Shown: positions 1-10,434, counted from the stretch's first letter. The stretch is DNA of 64,000 bases from Dactylorhiza incarnata (GCA_033032865.1 JAWHQI010000004.1:28130001-28194000), one strand, 5' to 3'. Numbers and translations are program-made. Notes: generated by a model from the letters alone, not told the origin.

Positions 1-382
1 CTAAAGGAGGAAGGAGAAGAAGCAGGAAGAGGGGAGCTTGCTCACCCTAACCCTAGAATGGGTAATGAGGAGTTAGAGAGAGAGAGGAGGGAGAGACTTG
101 AGAGAGAAGGATAACTTAGAGAGAGATAGAAACTTTATTAATTCATTCATAGATTGATTCTCATTCATGACCCAATGGTCCCTATATGTAGGACTTACAA
201 TGGCATGAGCATAAATAAACCCAATATAAAAGAGATGCGTGAAACACAAACATTAAGACTTTAATAACTCATAACCATGACTCAACACGATACGACTCGG
301 CTCATACAACTCAACTTCAATACCTGAAGACTCATAATAATATAATAACTAATAGGTAAGTGACAACGTGGGGCCCCTAACA
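1..382 (-). repeat. LTR-like fragment, 3' LTR remnant read on minus strand
   Basis: Read on the minus strand, a TG-start (TGTTAGGGGCCCC) lies at 382 and is directly preceded by a purine-rich run (383-392, CAGAAGAGGG), the usual polypurine tract plus LTR junction of a copia-type element. The other end lies outside the window or is lost. There is no second copy in the window and no pol sequence next to it. A purine-rich tract (GAGA-rich, 60-125) is inside. The assignment is an inference from one boundary only. Confidence 0.35.
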
Positions 383-392
383 CCCTCTTCTG

Positions 393-798
393 CTATCAAC
401 CCATGTTGCCAAAAAGGCCTATATCTAGCTATCACACCCACTATTTCCATCCTCTACATCCTCTGTAGGGTTTAGGGTTTAAATAGTTACTAGGGCTTGA
501 TCCTTCTTCTTCCTCCCTCCTCTACATCCCCTCTAGTGTTTAACTAGTTACTAAACCTAGTTAGTAACAAGTCATCGAGCCCCTTTTCAGCCCAAATATT
601 ATGGTGGAGTGAACCCAACATGGAGGGCTAACAATTTTGTATTATACACCAACTTATTTCCATTACTCTCATGTCTTAATAATGATTATATTGCTCATTA
701 CATGTCAGCTTCATGATAATTTATAATCAAATTAACTTCTCTGGAATTATACTTAAATATGTATAATGACTCTTTGTTGATGCTGCTCTTTTTTTCAG
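393..798. other. Non-coding, upstream intron of the host gene
   Basis: I see no gene here. A short imperfect direct repeat is present (CCTCTACATCC near 450 and 520, each followed by a TAGTTACTA-containing stretch). The 3' end is a pyrimidine-rich tract followed by AG at 797-798, a good splice acceptor for the exon that follows. Confidence 0.5.
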
Positions 799-1008
799 AC
801 TTTGACCCCACACATGCAGCCTCCACTTGAGGGTCTGTATACAACGAAAGACACATGCAAACTGTTAGGGGCTACTTTGGGTGATCCTCAACAAGGAAAC
901 TTTTCTGTTAATTTATGGAAGAGTGCTTTTCACGATGCATTTTCTAGGCTTTGCCCAGTTCGTGCTGGTGGGCATGAGTGTGGTTGCCTGCCTGTGTTGT
1001 TAAGATTG
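799..1008 (+). CDS. Host gene internal exon (EEIG1/gar2-related plant family, probable)
   Basis: This is a 210-bp exon, bounded by a pyrimidine-tract acceptor (AG at 797-798) and a GT donor at 1009. It is phase 0 at both ends. The frame is fully open and contains a conserved cysteine-rich segment (RAGGHECGCLPVLLRL). Joined to the next exon it matches, from memory, a plant-specific family with conserved RAGGHECGCLPVL and MEQC-FNAILRES blocks that is annotated as EEIG1/EHBP1-related or gar2-related in Arabidopsis. The molecular role of that family is poorly known and I do not infer one. No earlier exon is recognisable in the first 798 bases. Family recall is moderate; the exon structure itself is well supported. 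Confidence 0.65.
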
Positions 1009-1065
1009 GTATGATCCTAAGTTTTTTCTTCCTGTTTTTCTTGCATTAACATTATATCGAGACTA

Positions 1066-1780
1066 GGGGCCCGTTTGAGAAACCAGTCCGGCGCCGTTTT
1101 GGCCGGTTTAAAACGGCACCGGAGACCGGCAAGCTGTTTGGATAGCCCCGTTGTGAAAGGGTCGTTTCAAAAAGGCTTAAAATGCCCGTTTTGAAGCTGG
1201 CGGGTTGAGCACCAGACGCTTCAATCCGTCCGCCCTTTTCACGTGAACCAAGCAGTCGACGAGCGGTGGATTCACTTTCGCAGGTCTCCTCCGGACTTTC
1301 ACCGCCTGTGGAGGGAGCCTGGCGGCTGTCTCTGCTGCGGTGGATATAAGGCTTTGTTTGGAAGTGCCTGTTTTACCGTGAAGAAGACGAGTAATTAATG
1401 CTAGTAATTTACTGGGGAAGTGCCTGTTTTACCGCGACATATAAGGCTTTGTTTGGAAAAAGCATTTATTAGAGGCATTTAATTAGGGCAGCACTACTAT
1501 ATTTATTTTATTTATTAGAGGCATTTAATTAATTTTCCAAAAAAATGTTTGGAACGTTTTGTGTTATTATAGTATTTTTCCAGTATTTTCTGTGGCCATT
1601 TTTCTCACGATGAAAATTATTGGAACCTTAAGTGAGAAATTAATAAATACGTTTTGAAACTGACTGCAAATGGAAGTTACCCAAACACTCTTCTCAATTT
1701 TAAAAATACAATTTTGAAAATATGTTTCTCAGTTTTAAAACTGCTCCCTTTTAAAACGACACCGACATTCCAAACAGAGC
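1066..1780. mobile_element. MITE-like element in the host intron
   Basis: The 715-bp insert lies inside the intron between the two host exons. Its ends are imperfect inverted repeats of the type GGCCCGTTTG / CAAACAGAGC, and it is flanked by CTA on both sides (1063-1065 and 1781-1783). A 3-bp duplication with GGGCC-GTTTG ends recalls PIF/Harbinger (Tourist-type) MITEs. It also holds an internal direct repeat (ATAAGGCTTTGTTTGGA at 1347 and 1440) and a second one (AGTGCCTGTTTTACCG at 1364 and 1420). No transposase is seen. Superfamily assignment is tentative, because the duplication is short and the ends imperfect. Confidence 0.45.
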
Positions 1781-2072
1781 CTAAATAGTTTTAAGAGTAA
1801 TCACTTATAAGTATAAATTAATATGTTTACTTCCAACTTTCATGTTTTATGTTTTTCATGATAGAATGTGCCATAAGGTTCTTATCGTTTTTCTGTTAGT
1901 GGGAGTATGGTAATTTGATTCAGTTCTAATTCCTATATTGGCGTGATTGCCTCTTTGCATGCAATGTTTCTTGCAATGTCCATTTTGTGGTGACTGGAGG
2001 GGTTTAATCTTCAAGCAATCTGGTTCTGGCTATTCTATTAAAGTTACCATTAGCCTTCTATTTTTCGAGCAG

Positions 2073-2246
2073 GTCATGGAACAATGTGTCTACAGATTAG
2101 ATGTGGCCATGTTTAATGCTATTTTGCGGGAATCAGCGAATGAAATGCCGACAGATCCAGTGTCTGATCCTATTGTTGATCAAAAAGTGCTCCCAGTTCC
2201 AGCTGGAGATTTGAGCTTTGGATCTGGTGCTCAGCTAAAAAATTCG
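2073..2246 (+). CDS. Host gene next exon (same family)
   Basis: This 174-bp exon is phase 0 and fully open, with acceptor AG at 2071-2072 and donor GT at 2247-2248. It begins V-M-E-Q-C directly after the L that ends the previous exon, so the reading frame continues across the intron. Conserved blocks are FNAILRES, PTDPVSDPI and AGDLSFGSGAQLKN. No further exon of this gene is found in the remaining 61 kb on either strand. Either the retrotransposon nest sits inside a very large intron, or this is a gene cut off by insertion. Confidence 0.65.
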
Positions 2247-2850
2247 GTAAATACTATTTCTGTTCATGTTCTCTGATAATATTTTAGGGTCACTTTAGTT
2301 TTATCCCCCAAAAGTTGAAAATCATCTGCTTTCTTTCAAAAATTTTGTGCTTCATTTTATTCCTACTTTTCATATAATTATTTGATGATCGGCAAACAAT
2401 TTGCGTGTTTGGACATTGGACAAGCAGTAGTTTGTTGATGTTAAAGAGATTTTGAACATGTTTCAGGGGTTAAAGCTTGATATTTGTTAATAGTCACTGC
2501 ACCGCTACTTTACCAAACAATTAAAACTTGATATTTGTTCTGAAGTGCACTACAAACAGTTTTCATTCAAATATTTTTCTCCATTTTTTACCAACAGTTT
2601 CCCACCGCTTCATTCGCTATCTCCATTTATCACAGCTCCATTTGCCCCATGCAATGCTCTAAAACCTACCACAACTTCATTACCAACATGATCATCCATT
2701 CTTCTCCATAATGAAGTTGATATTTTTGCATTTTGCCCATGTATTTAGTCTAGACTGCAAGTCGTGCGAGTATGAGAAGTATCGACACTTTCCACGCCCT
2801 CCCCAATCTAATCAAAGAGTGGGTAGTTTTGATATATGAGGCTCTGTTAT
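2247..2850. other. Intron or 3' flank of the host gene; no gene seen
   Basis: AT-rich sequence follows the splice donor. The phrase AACTTGATATTTGTT occurs twice (about 2473 and 2524), which suggests a degraded repeat. No open frame or RNA gene is supported. Confidence 0.4.
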
Positions 2851-2982
2851 GGATCCGATGTTGTCGCATCTCGATACACTCTTGATAATTTAGTACCTTT
2901 ATAATTTCGTATTTTTATGTGACATGCTTTTATTTACCTCACGCGGTGTTAAGCCTAGTGAGGGGGCATTTTGAACATCGAG
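2851..2982 (+). mobile_element. Truncated 3' internal end of a gypsy M copy
   Basis: This stretch repeats the sequence found at 9995-10055 and 10435-10473, just before the other M LTR: GATCCGATGTTGTCGCA, a CACTCTTGATAATTTAG block, then TTTATTTACCTCACGCG and AAGCCTAGTGAG. It is therefore the tail of an M-family internal region lying upstream of the LTR at 2983. The first LTR of M is thus preceded by another partial M copy, an LTR-internal-LTR tandem arrangement of the kind left by recombination between copies. Confidence 0.65.
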
Positions 2983-3247
2983 TGTTGGACCAACCGGTTA
3001 TTAGGTTTTGGGGTTTATGTAGTTTTGGGTAGACAAGAATTAATTAGCAATTATCTTTCTCTCTCCTCTCTCTATTTCCCATAACTTAGCCGCGCTCCCC
3101 TGCCTTTCACGCTCATCGACAACAACGGCCACTCTCTCTCCCTCCTCTGCAATAGGTCGTCGCAGCTCCTCCAAGGGGAAGGCCATTCTCCTCCAAGACA
3201 CCCCCTAATTCGGCTGCTCACGAGGTCGCAATCGGGTGCTCCTGACA
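2983..3247 (+). repeat. M 5' LTR
   Basis: The LTR begins TGTTGGACCAACCGG and ends TGCTCCTGACA (TG...CA), about 265 bp. It matches the copy at 10474-10748 along its length, with shared blocks such as CAAGAATTAATTA, CTCCTCCAAGACACCCCCTAA and CGAGGTCGCAATCGGGTGC-type runs. There are many pyrimidine-rich CTCTCT stretches. Confidence 0.75.
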
Positions 3248-3250
3248 GTT

Positions 3251-3262
3251 TGGTATCAAAGG
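3251..3262 (+). other. M primer binding site
   Basis: TGGTATCAAAGG lies four bases after the LTR. It matches the usual plant tRNA-iMet primer site TGGTATCAGAGC with small changes. Confidence 0.6.
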
Positions 3263-3569
3263 GATTCTCCTCCGCCGCTTCCCAGCTACGCTCGACGCCG
3301 GCTACTCGAAGATAACTTGCCCCGACCCTGTTCCGCTACTCCACTAGCCTTCCACGCCCCTCCCGCGTCACCTGCACACATTCCGCCGACCCACAATCTC
3401 TCACTCGTGCGTTTTCTGCCCCTCACGACCCAACCAATGCTCCTTGGGGCCTTTTCCACAGGTCTTCCGCTGTTATCAGCCAACACGCGCCTTTTTCCCG
3501 CTCCCCCCAGCGATTTTTCTTCGTCTCCGCCTCTACCCTTGGAAGAATCCGAGCCTCACCAGCCTGACA

Positions 3570-4068
3570 ATGGCTCAGATCGAAGAACTCTTTCGGCGCC
3601 TGATCTAGGCCAACAACAAATCTCTTCGAGAATCTATCCTCGAGGCGCTTCGTCCCCCGACTCCCTCGCTGCCGCCTAGCGCTGCGTTTGTTCCAACTCA
3701 GCTCACCCCGAATGTTGTGGCTCCCTCGATGCCACCTTGCTATGCGTCCGGATCATCTCCACCCACCTCAGACCTTCCGCCGTCTCGATCTTCGGAGTAC
3801 TCCCACCATCCACCGCCAGAATACCACCCACCCAGGCCGAATTATCCGACATCTCATTCCAACGGGAGTGGCGTCCCTCGCTTTGTCAAGATGGATTTCC
3901 TGCTCTTTGATGGTCGCGAGGACCCATTAATGTGACTCAAGCATTGCAAGCATTTCTTTGCCAACCAACGCACACCGTTGGAGGATTGGATTGGCGTGGT
4001 CTCCTGCCATCTTATGGGCTCGACCCAATTGTGGTTTTCCCAATTACAGCAGGAGAAACCACAAATCC
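3570..4068 (+). pseudogene. M gag, N-terminal part
   Basis: The ATG at 3570 (MAQIEELF) opens a gag frame. It is followed by a stop at codon 13, a proline- and serine-rich spacer, and then the conserved Ty3-gypsy gag core. That core has a KMDFLLFDGRED block, a stop replacing Trp after DPLM, a HFFANQRTP block, and HLMGSTQLWF. Gag packages the element RNA into particles. The frame is cut at about 4069 by an antisense insertion and continues near 5735. At least two in-frame stops make this copy dead. Confidence 0.65.
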
Positions 4069-4256
4069 ACCGAGATTCCTCATCATCATTCTTCAGCAAC
4101 AAAAACAATTCTTTCTTCTCCGTCATCATCAACAATCACTACTTTCTCCAAGGCTTTCGCAACCAACGGTTCCTTATCATCATTCTTCGTCAGCAACACA
4201 ACAACATCAGTCATCACCTTCTCTGCAGTCTTCATCTTTTCCTCAACTTTACCTGT

Positions 4257-4676
4257 TCAAGAACTAGAAATCACATAAAAAACATCACTACACCGGAGTG
4301 TAGCATCATAAACAAAATCAGAAGTGGGGGCGGGGGAAGTAACATGAGATGGGAAAGAAATGCGCCCTCCTGCAAAATGCAGAGTCACACCGAGAGTTGT
4401 AAGCAATGAGAGGCCGAAAACGGGTGGTGACTCATTTTCAGGCGGACCCATCACTTGAAACTCCGCAGTGATCATATTTCCTTCCAGTGTGACTTCGACA
4501 TCCTTATCTGCCCCGATTGTCACAACACTTTCTCCATTAACTAACATGAGTGGCACAGACTCCTCATCAGTATGGATGTTGAACTTGTCAACATCCCTTA
4601 GTGCAATGATGTTACGGGAGGAACCCGTGTCCACTAAGACTTGCGTAAGTACACTATTAAGCTTGCACTCTACCAC
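4257..4676 (-). pseudogene. Antisense retropepsin-like aspartic protease
   Basis: The 139-residue minus-strand frame starts with a retropepsin core. The catalytic triad VDTGSS is near residues 15-20, followed by NIIAL and, about 70 residues on, hydrophobic flap and GLSLLTTLGV-type segments. In gypsy elements this enzyme cleaves the Gag-Pol polyprotein. It follows the CCHC gag segment in the expected order. Downstream sequence to 4069 continues in the same sense (acidic, lysine-rich) but contains stops, and no reverse transcriptase follows. Confidence 0.6.
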
Positions 4677-5001
4677 GATTCCTCTGCCAAAATTAGGGGC
4701 AAGATCAGAGGAACCTCATCCTTGCTTACGCAGATTACTTTCCGATTGGCTGGGGAGAGTACTTGACATTCGTTCAGTAACAAGCTTGGCAAGCTGAGAG
4801 ATTTGGGTTTCAAGTCTCTTCACCGTGGCATTTTGATTGGCAATGAAGGACTTAGTGAAGTTGATATGGTGATCGAGTTTGTCCTCTCACGGTGCCCTCT
4901 CGTCCTGCTTGCTATGGTAAAGGGGAGGAGCATATGGTTATGGTGGTGGCCGACTGCCACTAGCTTGTCCACCCGGTGTTTGTTGTGGGCCATCTCTACA
5001 A

Positions 5002-5538
5002 CTAAAATTTGGGTGATTTCTCCACCCGGAATTGTACGTATTGGAGAAGGGGGGGGGGGGGGGCTCTCTGTTGGTTGCCTAGATAATTCACCTCCTCAAA
5101 GGTGTTGGCAATAAAAGGGTCAACAGGGGAGCTACCCGCTTGACACTCAAATGAGTGGTGCCCATTGGCACCACAACTCTGGCAAGCAACATCAAACGTG
5201 GGGGTGGCAGCAGGTGTGTCTTTCCCCAATAATCTCAACTCTTTGATTTTTTTAGTCATAGCCCCCAGTTGGGTGGAAATAGCGGTGTAAGAATCTACGT
5301 GATGTAATCCCGCCACCACCTTCCTGGGGGTTCTTCTCCCATCACCCCACTGGGCATTCTGCTGCGCAAGATTTTTTATAATACTCCACATTTCATCAGG
5401 AGTTTTTCCCATCATAGACACTTCAGCAACGGAGTCAACATTCGCTCGAATGCTAGAATTAAGAGCCCCGTAAAAAATATTAATGAGTGCCCAAAAGGTC
5501 ACCTCATGTTGAGGGCACCGCCTTAAAAGCTCGTTCAA
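5002..5538 (-). pseudogene. Antisense gypsy gag with CCHC zinc knuckle
   Basis: The 178-residue open frame holds the retrotransposon gag domain and a CCHC knuckle, CQSCGANGHHSFEC, near residues 117-130. It ends in a proline-rich linker. The upstream part of gag lies at 5594-5730 in another frame, so the gene is frameshifted. The CCHC motif binds element RNA during packaging. This copy has no start context of its own and no LTR, and is not expected to work. Confidence 0.6.
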
Positions 5539-5734
5539 TGTTTCCCATGCCCTTACAAGGGTCTCTTGATCTCGTTGTTTGAAAGTGTGAATTTCAGTTC
5601 GTGCCGCTAAAATTTGTAGCGGGGAAAAATTCCGTCAGAAATACATTTACTAACTCATTCCAAGTTGAGATATTTCTGGGAGGGATGGAAATTGTGATAC
5701 TTCCGGGAGCTAATCTTCGCTTCAGACCTCCTCT

Positions 5735-6220
5735 CCATATCAATCCCCTCGACGATCTTATCTCTCCGTCAGACCGACATGATCGATGAGTATCTTGAAC
5801 AATTTTAAGTGCTTGCCCACAAATCGTCCGTGCCGGCGGCACATCAGGTCCCCATTTTCATCGTCGAGCTCCATGATCGCCTTCGTTTGGATGTTGAGTT
5901 TTAGAACCCGCCGGACCTCATGACTTCCACGAGCCTCGCGCGCATCTGCGAGAAACGTATTTTGATGGATCGCCCGCACTTGGGGCGTTGTTGCTGTGAA
6001 GGATCCTCTTAGGGGTTTAGTGCATCACTCCCTAGTCCGACAATGGGTCCGATAAGGGTTGGGAAGGTGATCGACCGACCACAATCCGCCTCCTGTCGAC
6101 CCAAGAGATGGCTGACCGCATAGCCAGGGGCCTCTGCTACAACTGTGACGAAACTTACACTCGTGGACACCGATGCACATGCCTCTTCTGGCTCGAGGTC
6201 GAGGACCTCTACCAAGCTTG
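5735..6220 (+). pseudogene. M gag, C-terminal part with zinc knuckle
   Basis: M homology resumes with NPLDDL and LRQTDMIDEYLEQF, then ELHDRLRLDVEF and the DLMTSTSLAR helix typical of gypsy gag. At 6108-6190 lies the gypsy-type knuckle GLCYNCDETYTRGHRC followed by LFWLEVED. Stops and at least one frameshift are present. The gene is cut at 6220 by the hAT insertion, and its last codons continue at 9912 (NPYDGESK...). This order, knuckle straight to the 3' tail, shows that pol was absent before the hAT came in. Confidence 0.65.
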
Positions 6221-6739
6221 CAGATGTCGGATGTCAAACTCATATCGGTTTGGGTTTCTTATGTCGGATGTCGGATTGCGAGGAATATATCAGAGACATT
6301 TCAAAATGTCGGATTGTAATATATATCATAATATTTTTTTAATTAGATGGTACTTATTTTATCTAATTAAGTTTAAACTAAAATTCATATGAAAAAAATT
6401 AAACTACTAACAAGTGTTTAATCAATTTATAATAAATAAGAAATATTGCATACCTTCAATCATGTAATAGTGTAATACAACATCACAAAATCATATTAAA
6501 GTATTAAACATTTAAACTAGAAAGTATAGTCGTACCTCAGCTTATTACCAAAATGTTAATGCTCCATAAAATCTGCTACTCTTATATATCTACAATATTG
6601 TTTTCCTGAAATCAATGAACGAACATTTAAGTAAGAACTAAGAACTATATTAAAGAATAAAGATTAATGAACATGACAGAAGAATTAACTTAATACAACT
6701 CACCTAAATAATATCATGATTCTTCATCAGTTGGGTAGT

Positions 6740-9156
6740 CTCGGAAGTGTAAAACACTAGTGCATCATCATCAGTGTCCTCAGAATTCTCATCCACATTC
6801 CTTTCGCTTTTGTCCTACATGTCTGTTTTAAAGCCAGCCTTGCACTTCTCTTAGAACTCACATCAGCATCAACCATGTCACCAATCTGAGTCCAAGTCAA
6901 CCCTTCTCCAGGAAACACCTCGTCATCATCATCATCATCTCCAGCATCATCAGCAGGGACCCGCTAACCACTCAACAACTTTTTTTCATCACTACTCTTT
7001 GCAGACCATGAGTCTCGAGATGGATCATAATATTTAGACTTCAGCTTAGAATTGAATTTCACAAATACGAGATCATTCAATCTTTTGCTTTCTAGTATAT
7101 TCCTCTTCTTGGAATGAATCTAAATATGATATAAACATTAAAAATTGTTATCTTAAAATATTATTGAAATGTCATTTTAAAATATATATTTACAAGTAAA
7201 TTACCATCTCAAAAGTGCTTCAATTTCTTTCGCAACCGGAGGAACTAGTTGTCAAACTTAAGATTCTTATGACCATTTTTCTCATATTTGGAGTTTCAAT
7301 TGCATAGAACTTCCACCAACGAGCTTACGAAAAAATAACAAATTATTAGTAGTTCAGTAAAAAAATAGTCCAACAATTGTTTGGTGAAAATATACCTGGA
7401 TTAAACCCTGGCAGTACTCTGTGCCTCTTTGCTATGTCCTGGGAAAATGCTCCTTGCTCTAGTTGATAAACTTCAACCTCAGCAGTAATGACATCTTGCA
7501 TAGGAATGCCATGAGAGTATATTCTAGTGAGACAGTCAATAAACCCACCCATGAACTTTGGTTCTCCATCTATCTCTTCCCTATTTGGGAAGTAGAAGGG
7601 ATTCAGTAAATAGCCTGTTAGATGTAGAGGGTTGCTCATCTTAGTCTCTACTCTTTTATCTATCAACTTTCATATGAGACGATATTTACTTTCCTTAAAC
7701 TCAAGAGCAGCAACAACCTCCTCTCTAGCCTTCTTCATATCACCATACAACCATCCCATTGACGGTGTGGCCCCATCAACTCTTCTGAGGACTTTCACCA
7801 ATGAGGAAAATACAAGAATAACAAGCTCAACATTTAGCCAAAAAGTCTCACCCAAAACTGTAGTTGTAGCCTACAACTCAAGAGGATAGATAGATGATAA
7901 GTAACAAATTAATTATATTTAATATTCATAGATCAATAGGTAATACAATACTAAGACACCTGTTTGCCCGCCTCACTACTATATAATTTGGTAGCATCCC
8001 ACCTTGCTAATGTAAACATCTCCCGCAACTACCTCTTTTTCTCATGGATGCTCTGCAACGAAAGAAATGCTGTAGCAAATCTGGTCACTCCAGGGCGCAC
8101 AAGATCATGAGACTTCAAGTCTTTTGTAGTCTCCCTAAACATGTCAAAGGAGATAGTATGACCATATATAAACACTGATAATTGACGTCCCATTGCAATT
8201 GCATTTTTGATTTGCTTTAATCTATCAATGTTTTGGAGAAGCAAATTGATTGTGTGTGCAGCGCATGGAGTCCAAATGAGCCTTGTCCTCTTCAAAGCCA
8301 TCAACCTTGACGTCGCTATGTTATTCAATGCATTATCTGTCACCATTTGACACTTGTATTATATTCTCCTCTCTTGGGCTATCCTGGCTGACAATCGCCT
8401 CATCCACAAAATCAAAAATAAATGTGTGGATGATGACACATTCTTGGATAGCAACCATGCCCCTACATGTTTGAGTGAATGTACTTAGCATCTCATTCGT
8501 CCGTTGAACCTCTATCTTCAAGAATTTCTCCCTCATCTCATATGGGGTTGGCCCCTTCATCCCTGGTCCACATTGCCCAACTGCATGCAACGCCTGCTGG
8601 AAGGATGTAGCATACAAGGCATTGAAAGGAATGCCTGTCTCGTATGCCCACCTAGCAATATACAAGCATGCGTCATCTCTAGCTTATTTTTATACTTACT
8701 ATCAATTGTGGTTTGTACTACTTTGCTGCTCTCGACGGGTTAGAGTTGGACAAATTGATCCATCGGTTCTTTAGTACCTACCCCTGCATAAAGACTCCTT
8801 TGTGAGGCTTCTTCTTTATCGCTATCCCCTCCAACAACTACATCTTCCAAAGCTGTTTGCAACCTTTCAGTATTAGACTTTTTGGTTGCTTGTGCAGAGT
8901 TTAAATATCCCTCAACATTCTCTTTAACATCAGATGGTACCGTCGAACATGCCTTAACGTTGCCCCTTATCCCATCCAAGTGATGCTTTAAGCGTGTAAT
9001 TCCACCATTCAAAATTTGCTTGCAATATATGCATCGTATCCGATTGGTGTCATTTGGAGCCACCTTCTCACCAAATGTCCAACACGGATCTCGACCTACT
9101 ATGGAAGAAGCGCTAGGAATCTTGCTAGAACCTTCTGATGAATGCATTCTACACAA
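6740..9156 (-). pseudogene. hAT transposase pseudogene (BED finger, DUF659, dimerisation region)
   Basis: The gene reads leftward from ATG at 9156. A BED finger comes first (DPCWTFGEKV, then CIYCKQ and RLKHHL). A DUF659-like region follows at 8665-8333 and 8346-8029, with GIPFNALYATSF, then VTDNALNNIATSRLM and LIWTPCAAHTINLLLQ. Catalytic-core remnants lie at 7855-7346. The hAT C-terminal dimerisation block sits at about 7330-7205 (RWWKFYAIETPNMRKM, SSSGCERN followed by a stop where Trp is usual). A further exon-like tail at 7120-6740 is rich in Asp. Frameshifts occur near 8346 and 7668, and the middle of DUF659 appears deleted. It would have cut and joined the element ends. Confidence 0.75.
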
Positions 9157-9743
9157 AAAGTTTAAATAATTTTGAATAAATTAAAATAAAGGGAACATCA
9201 GTGAATATTTTTAAATATAGATTCCTGCAATATTGATGCTATCATTCATCAATGATTATTGATCAGTCTAATAACCTAAGACTCAACATTAATTTGCAAC
9301 ATCAGAAATATTATATATTGCATATTTGCATCACGTAAAAAACAACGATATTCATTATTCCAAAATCCAAAATAATCTCTTGCCTATGATACCATCAATT
9401 GTCGAGCAGCCACAATGTCCATTATTCAATATAAACTGCAATAACAAACAAGTAGTTTAAATAGGGCAAGGGTATCACAAAAATCCTATTCATTTTTTGC
9501 AAAAATAATGTTGAAACCTAAGTAAATAGCTGAATAATTTTATCACATCATATGTTGTAATGAAAAATAACATAAGCCACAATGCTGCAATTGTATAGGA
9601 AGAGGGAAGAGAGAAATAGAGAGAACCACAATGCCAAAATGCCCCCAATCCAGCACAACCACAACCAGCCGACTGCCACCCAGCCACAATGCCAGCAAAC
9701 TGTATTAGTATACCGCCATAACCGGCCATTAGCCGCAATATTG

Positions 9744-9903
9744 GGCCGACATGTCGGCCGCAATACGGGAAAACGCCAGATTTGCTAAATGTGGCGGAAA
9801 AGTGCCGAGTCCCCCTCAAAAATGACGTGTCGGCCGACATGTCCGACATGTCGGCCGACACGGACATGTCGGCCGACATGTCGGACATGTCGGCTGACAT
9901 CTA
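9744..9903. repeat. hAT subterminal palindrome cluster
   Basis: A perfect 16-bp palindrome GGCCGACATGTCGGCC lies at 9744-9759. From 9828 to 9900 the words CCGACATGTCGG and CCGACACGG are packed almost end to end. Subterminal short repeats are known transposase-binding sites in hAT elements such as Ac. The left end has only two related words (6223 and 6284-6320). Confidence 0.65.
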
Positions 9904-9911
9904 CAAGCTTA

Positions 9912-10055
9912 ACCCCTACGACGGGGAATCGAAGGACAATCCGGGGATCCACGTAAAACTTGAGGACAAGCTTGATGTTGGGGTGGACGGAGATGTTACA
10001 GATCCGATGTTGTCGCACCTTGACACACTCTTGATAATTTAGTACCTTTATAATT
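9912..10055 (+). mobile_element. M gag end and 3' internal tail
   Basis: This resumes M after the hAT target duplication. The frame NPYDGESK...IHVKLEDKLDVG runs to a stop after LDTLLII, and the GATCCGATGTTGTCGCA tail block matches 2851 onward. It shows that M encoded gag and nothing else. Confidence 0.55.
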
Positions 10056-10434
10056 TAAAATGGGAGTTGCGGAGATGAGAATGCTTAGGTGGATGTGTGG
10101 TCACACGAGACTGGATAAAAATAGGAATGAATGTATCAGGGATAAGACATGAGTGACGCCAATTTTAGAGAAGATACGAGAAGCTTGTTTAAGATGGTAC
10201 ATACATGTACATAGGAGACCATTAGAGGCACCTAGTAGGCGTTGTGAGAGTTTAGTCACTAGACATGTTAAACGTGGTAGAGGTAGACCAAAAAAGACTT
10301 GGAGTGAAACTATAAGGAAAGACATGATGTACTTAGGCATTAGTGAGACTATGATTAAAGATAGGGCGCAATGGCGACAGAGGATCCATATAGCCGATCC
10401 CACTATGGTGGCATAAAGGCTTGAGTGTTGTTGT
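10056..10434 (+). mobile_element. RTE-type LINE 3' end (5'-truncated)
   Basis: The open segment matches the C-terminal tail of plant RTE-type LINE ORF2: VAEMRMLRWMCGHTR at the start, CLRWYIHVHRRPLEAP in the middle, and KRGRGRPKKTW and DRAQWRQRIHIADPT near the end, followed by TAA. It then ends in TTGTTGTA, the short TTG-type tail used by RTE elements instead of poly(A). One stop (TGA, 10149-10151) breaks the frame. It replaces about 19 bases that are present in the homologous M tail at 2904-2928, so insertion came with a small target deletion. Confidence 0.75.

Larger units (their letters stand above)
4069..5734 (-). mobile_element. Antisense gypsy gag-protease fragment nested in M gag
   Basis: This 1.66-kb block interrupts the plus-strand M gag between the QLWFSQLQQEK and NPLDDL blocks. 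On the minus strand it encodes gag, a CCHC knuckle and an aspartic protease, in that order. The gag start resembles the Athila/Tat branch (ISTWNELVNVFLTEFFPA). Neither LTR of this second element is present, so it came in as a fragment or was trimmed. A run of 15 G at 5049-5063 lies in its spacer. The boundaries are estimated from where M homology stops and resumes, to about 10 bases. Confidence 0.6.
6221..9903 (-). mobile_element. hAT-family DNA transposon (decayed)
   Basis: The 3.7-kb element has termini CAGATGTC (left) and TAGATGTC read inward from the right, and an 8-bp target duplication CAAGCTTG (6213-6220) / CAAGCTTA (9904-9911). Eight-base duplications, a BED zinc finger and a hAT-type transposase together define the superfamily. 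The right subterminal region is packed with ACATGTCGG words in both orientations. It landed in the M gag between the zinc knuckle and the gag end. One mismatch in the duplication and a broken transposase indicate an old insertion. Confidence 0.8.

Noticed and set aside
462..483. TAGGGTTTAGGGTTTAAA as interstitial telomere repeat
   Set aside because: Only about two units. Such short telobox-like runs are common in plant DNA.
3236..3679. 147-codon ORF after the M LTR
   Set aside because: It begins in the LTR and overlaps the leader. The gag frame from 3570 is in another phase and has real family motifs.
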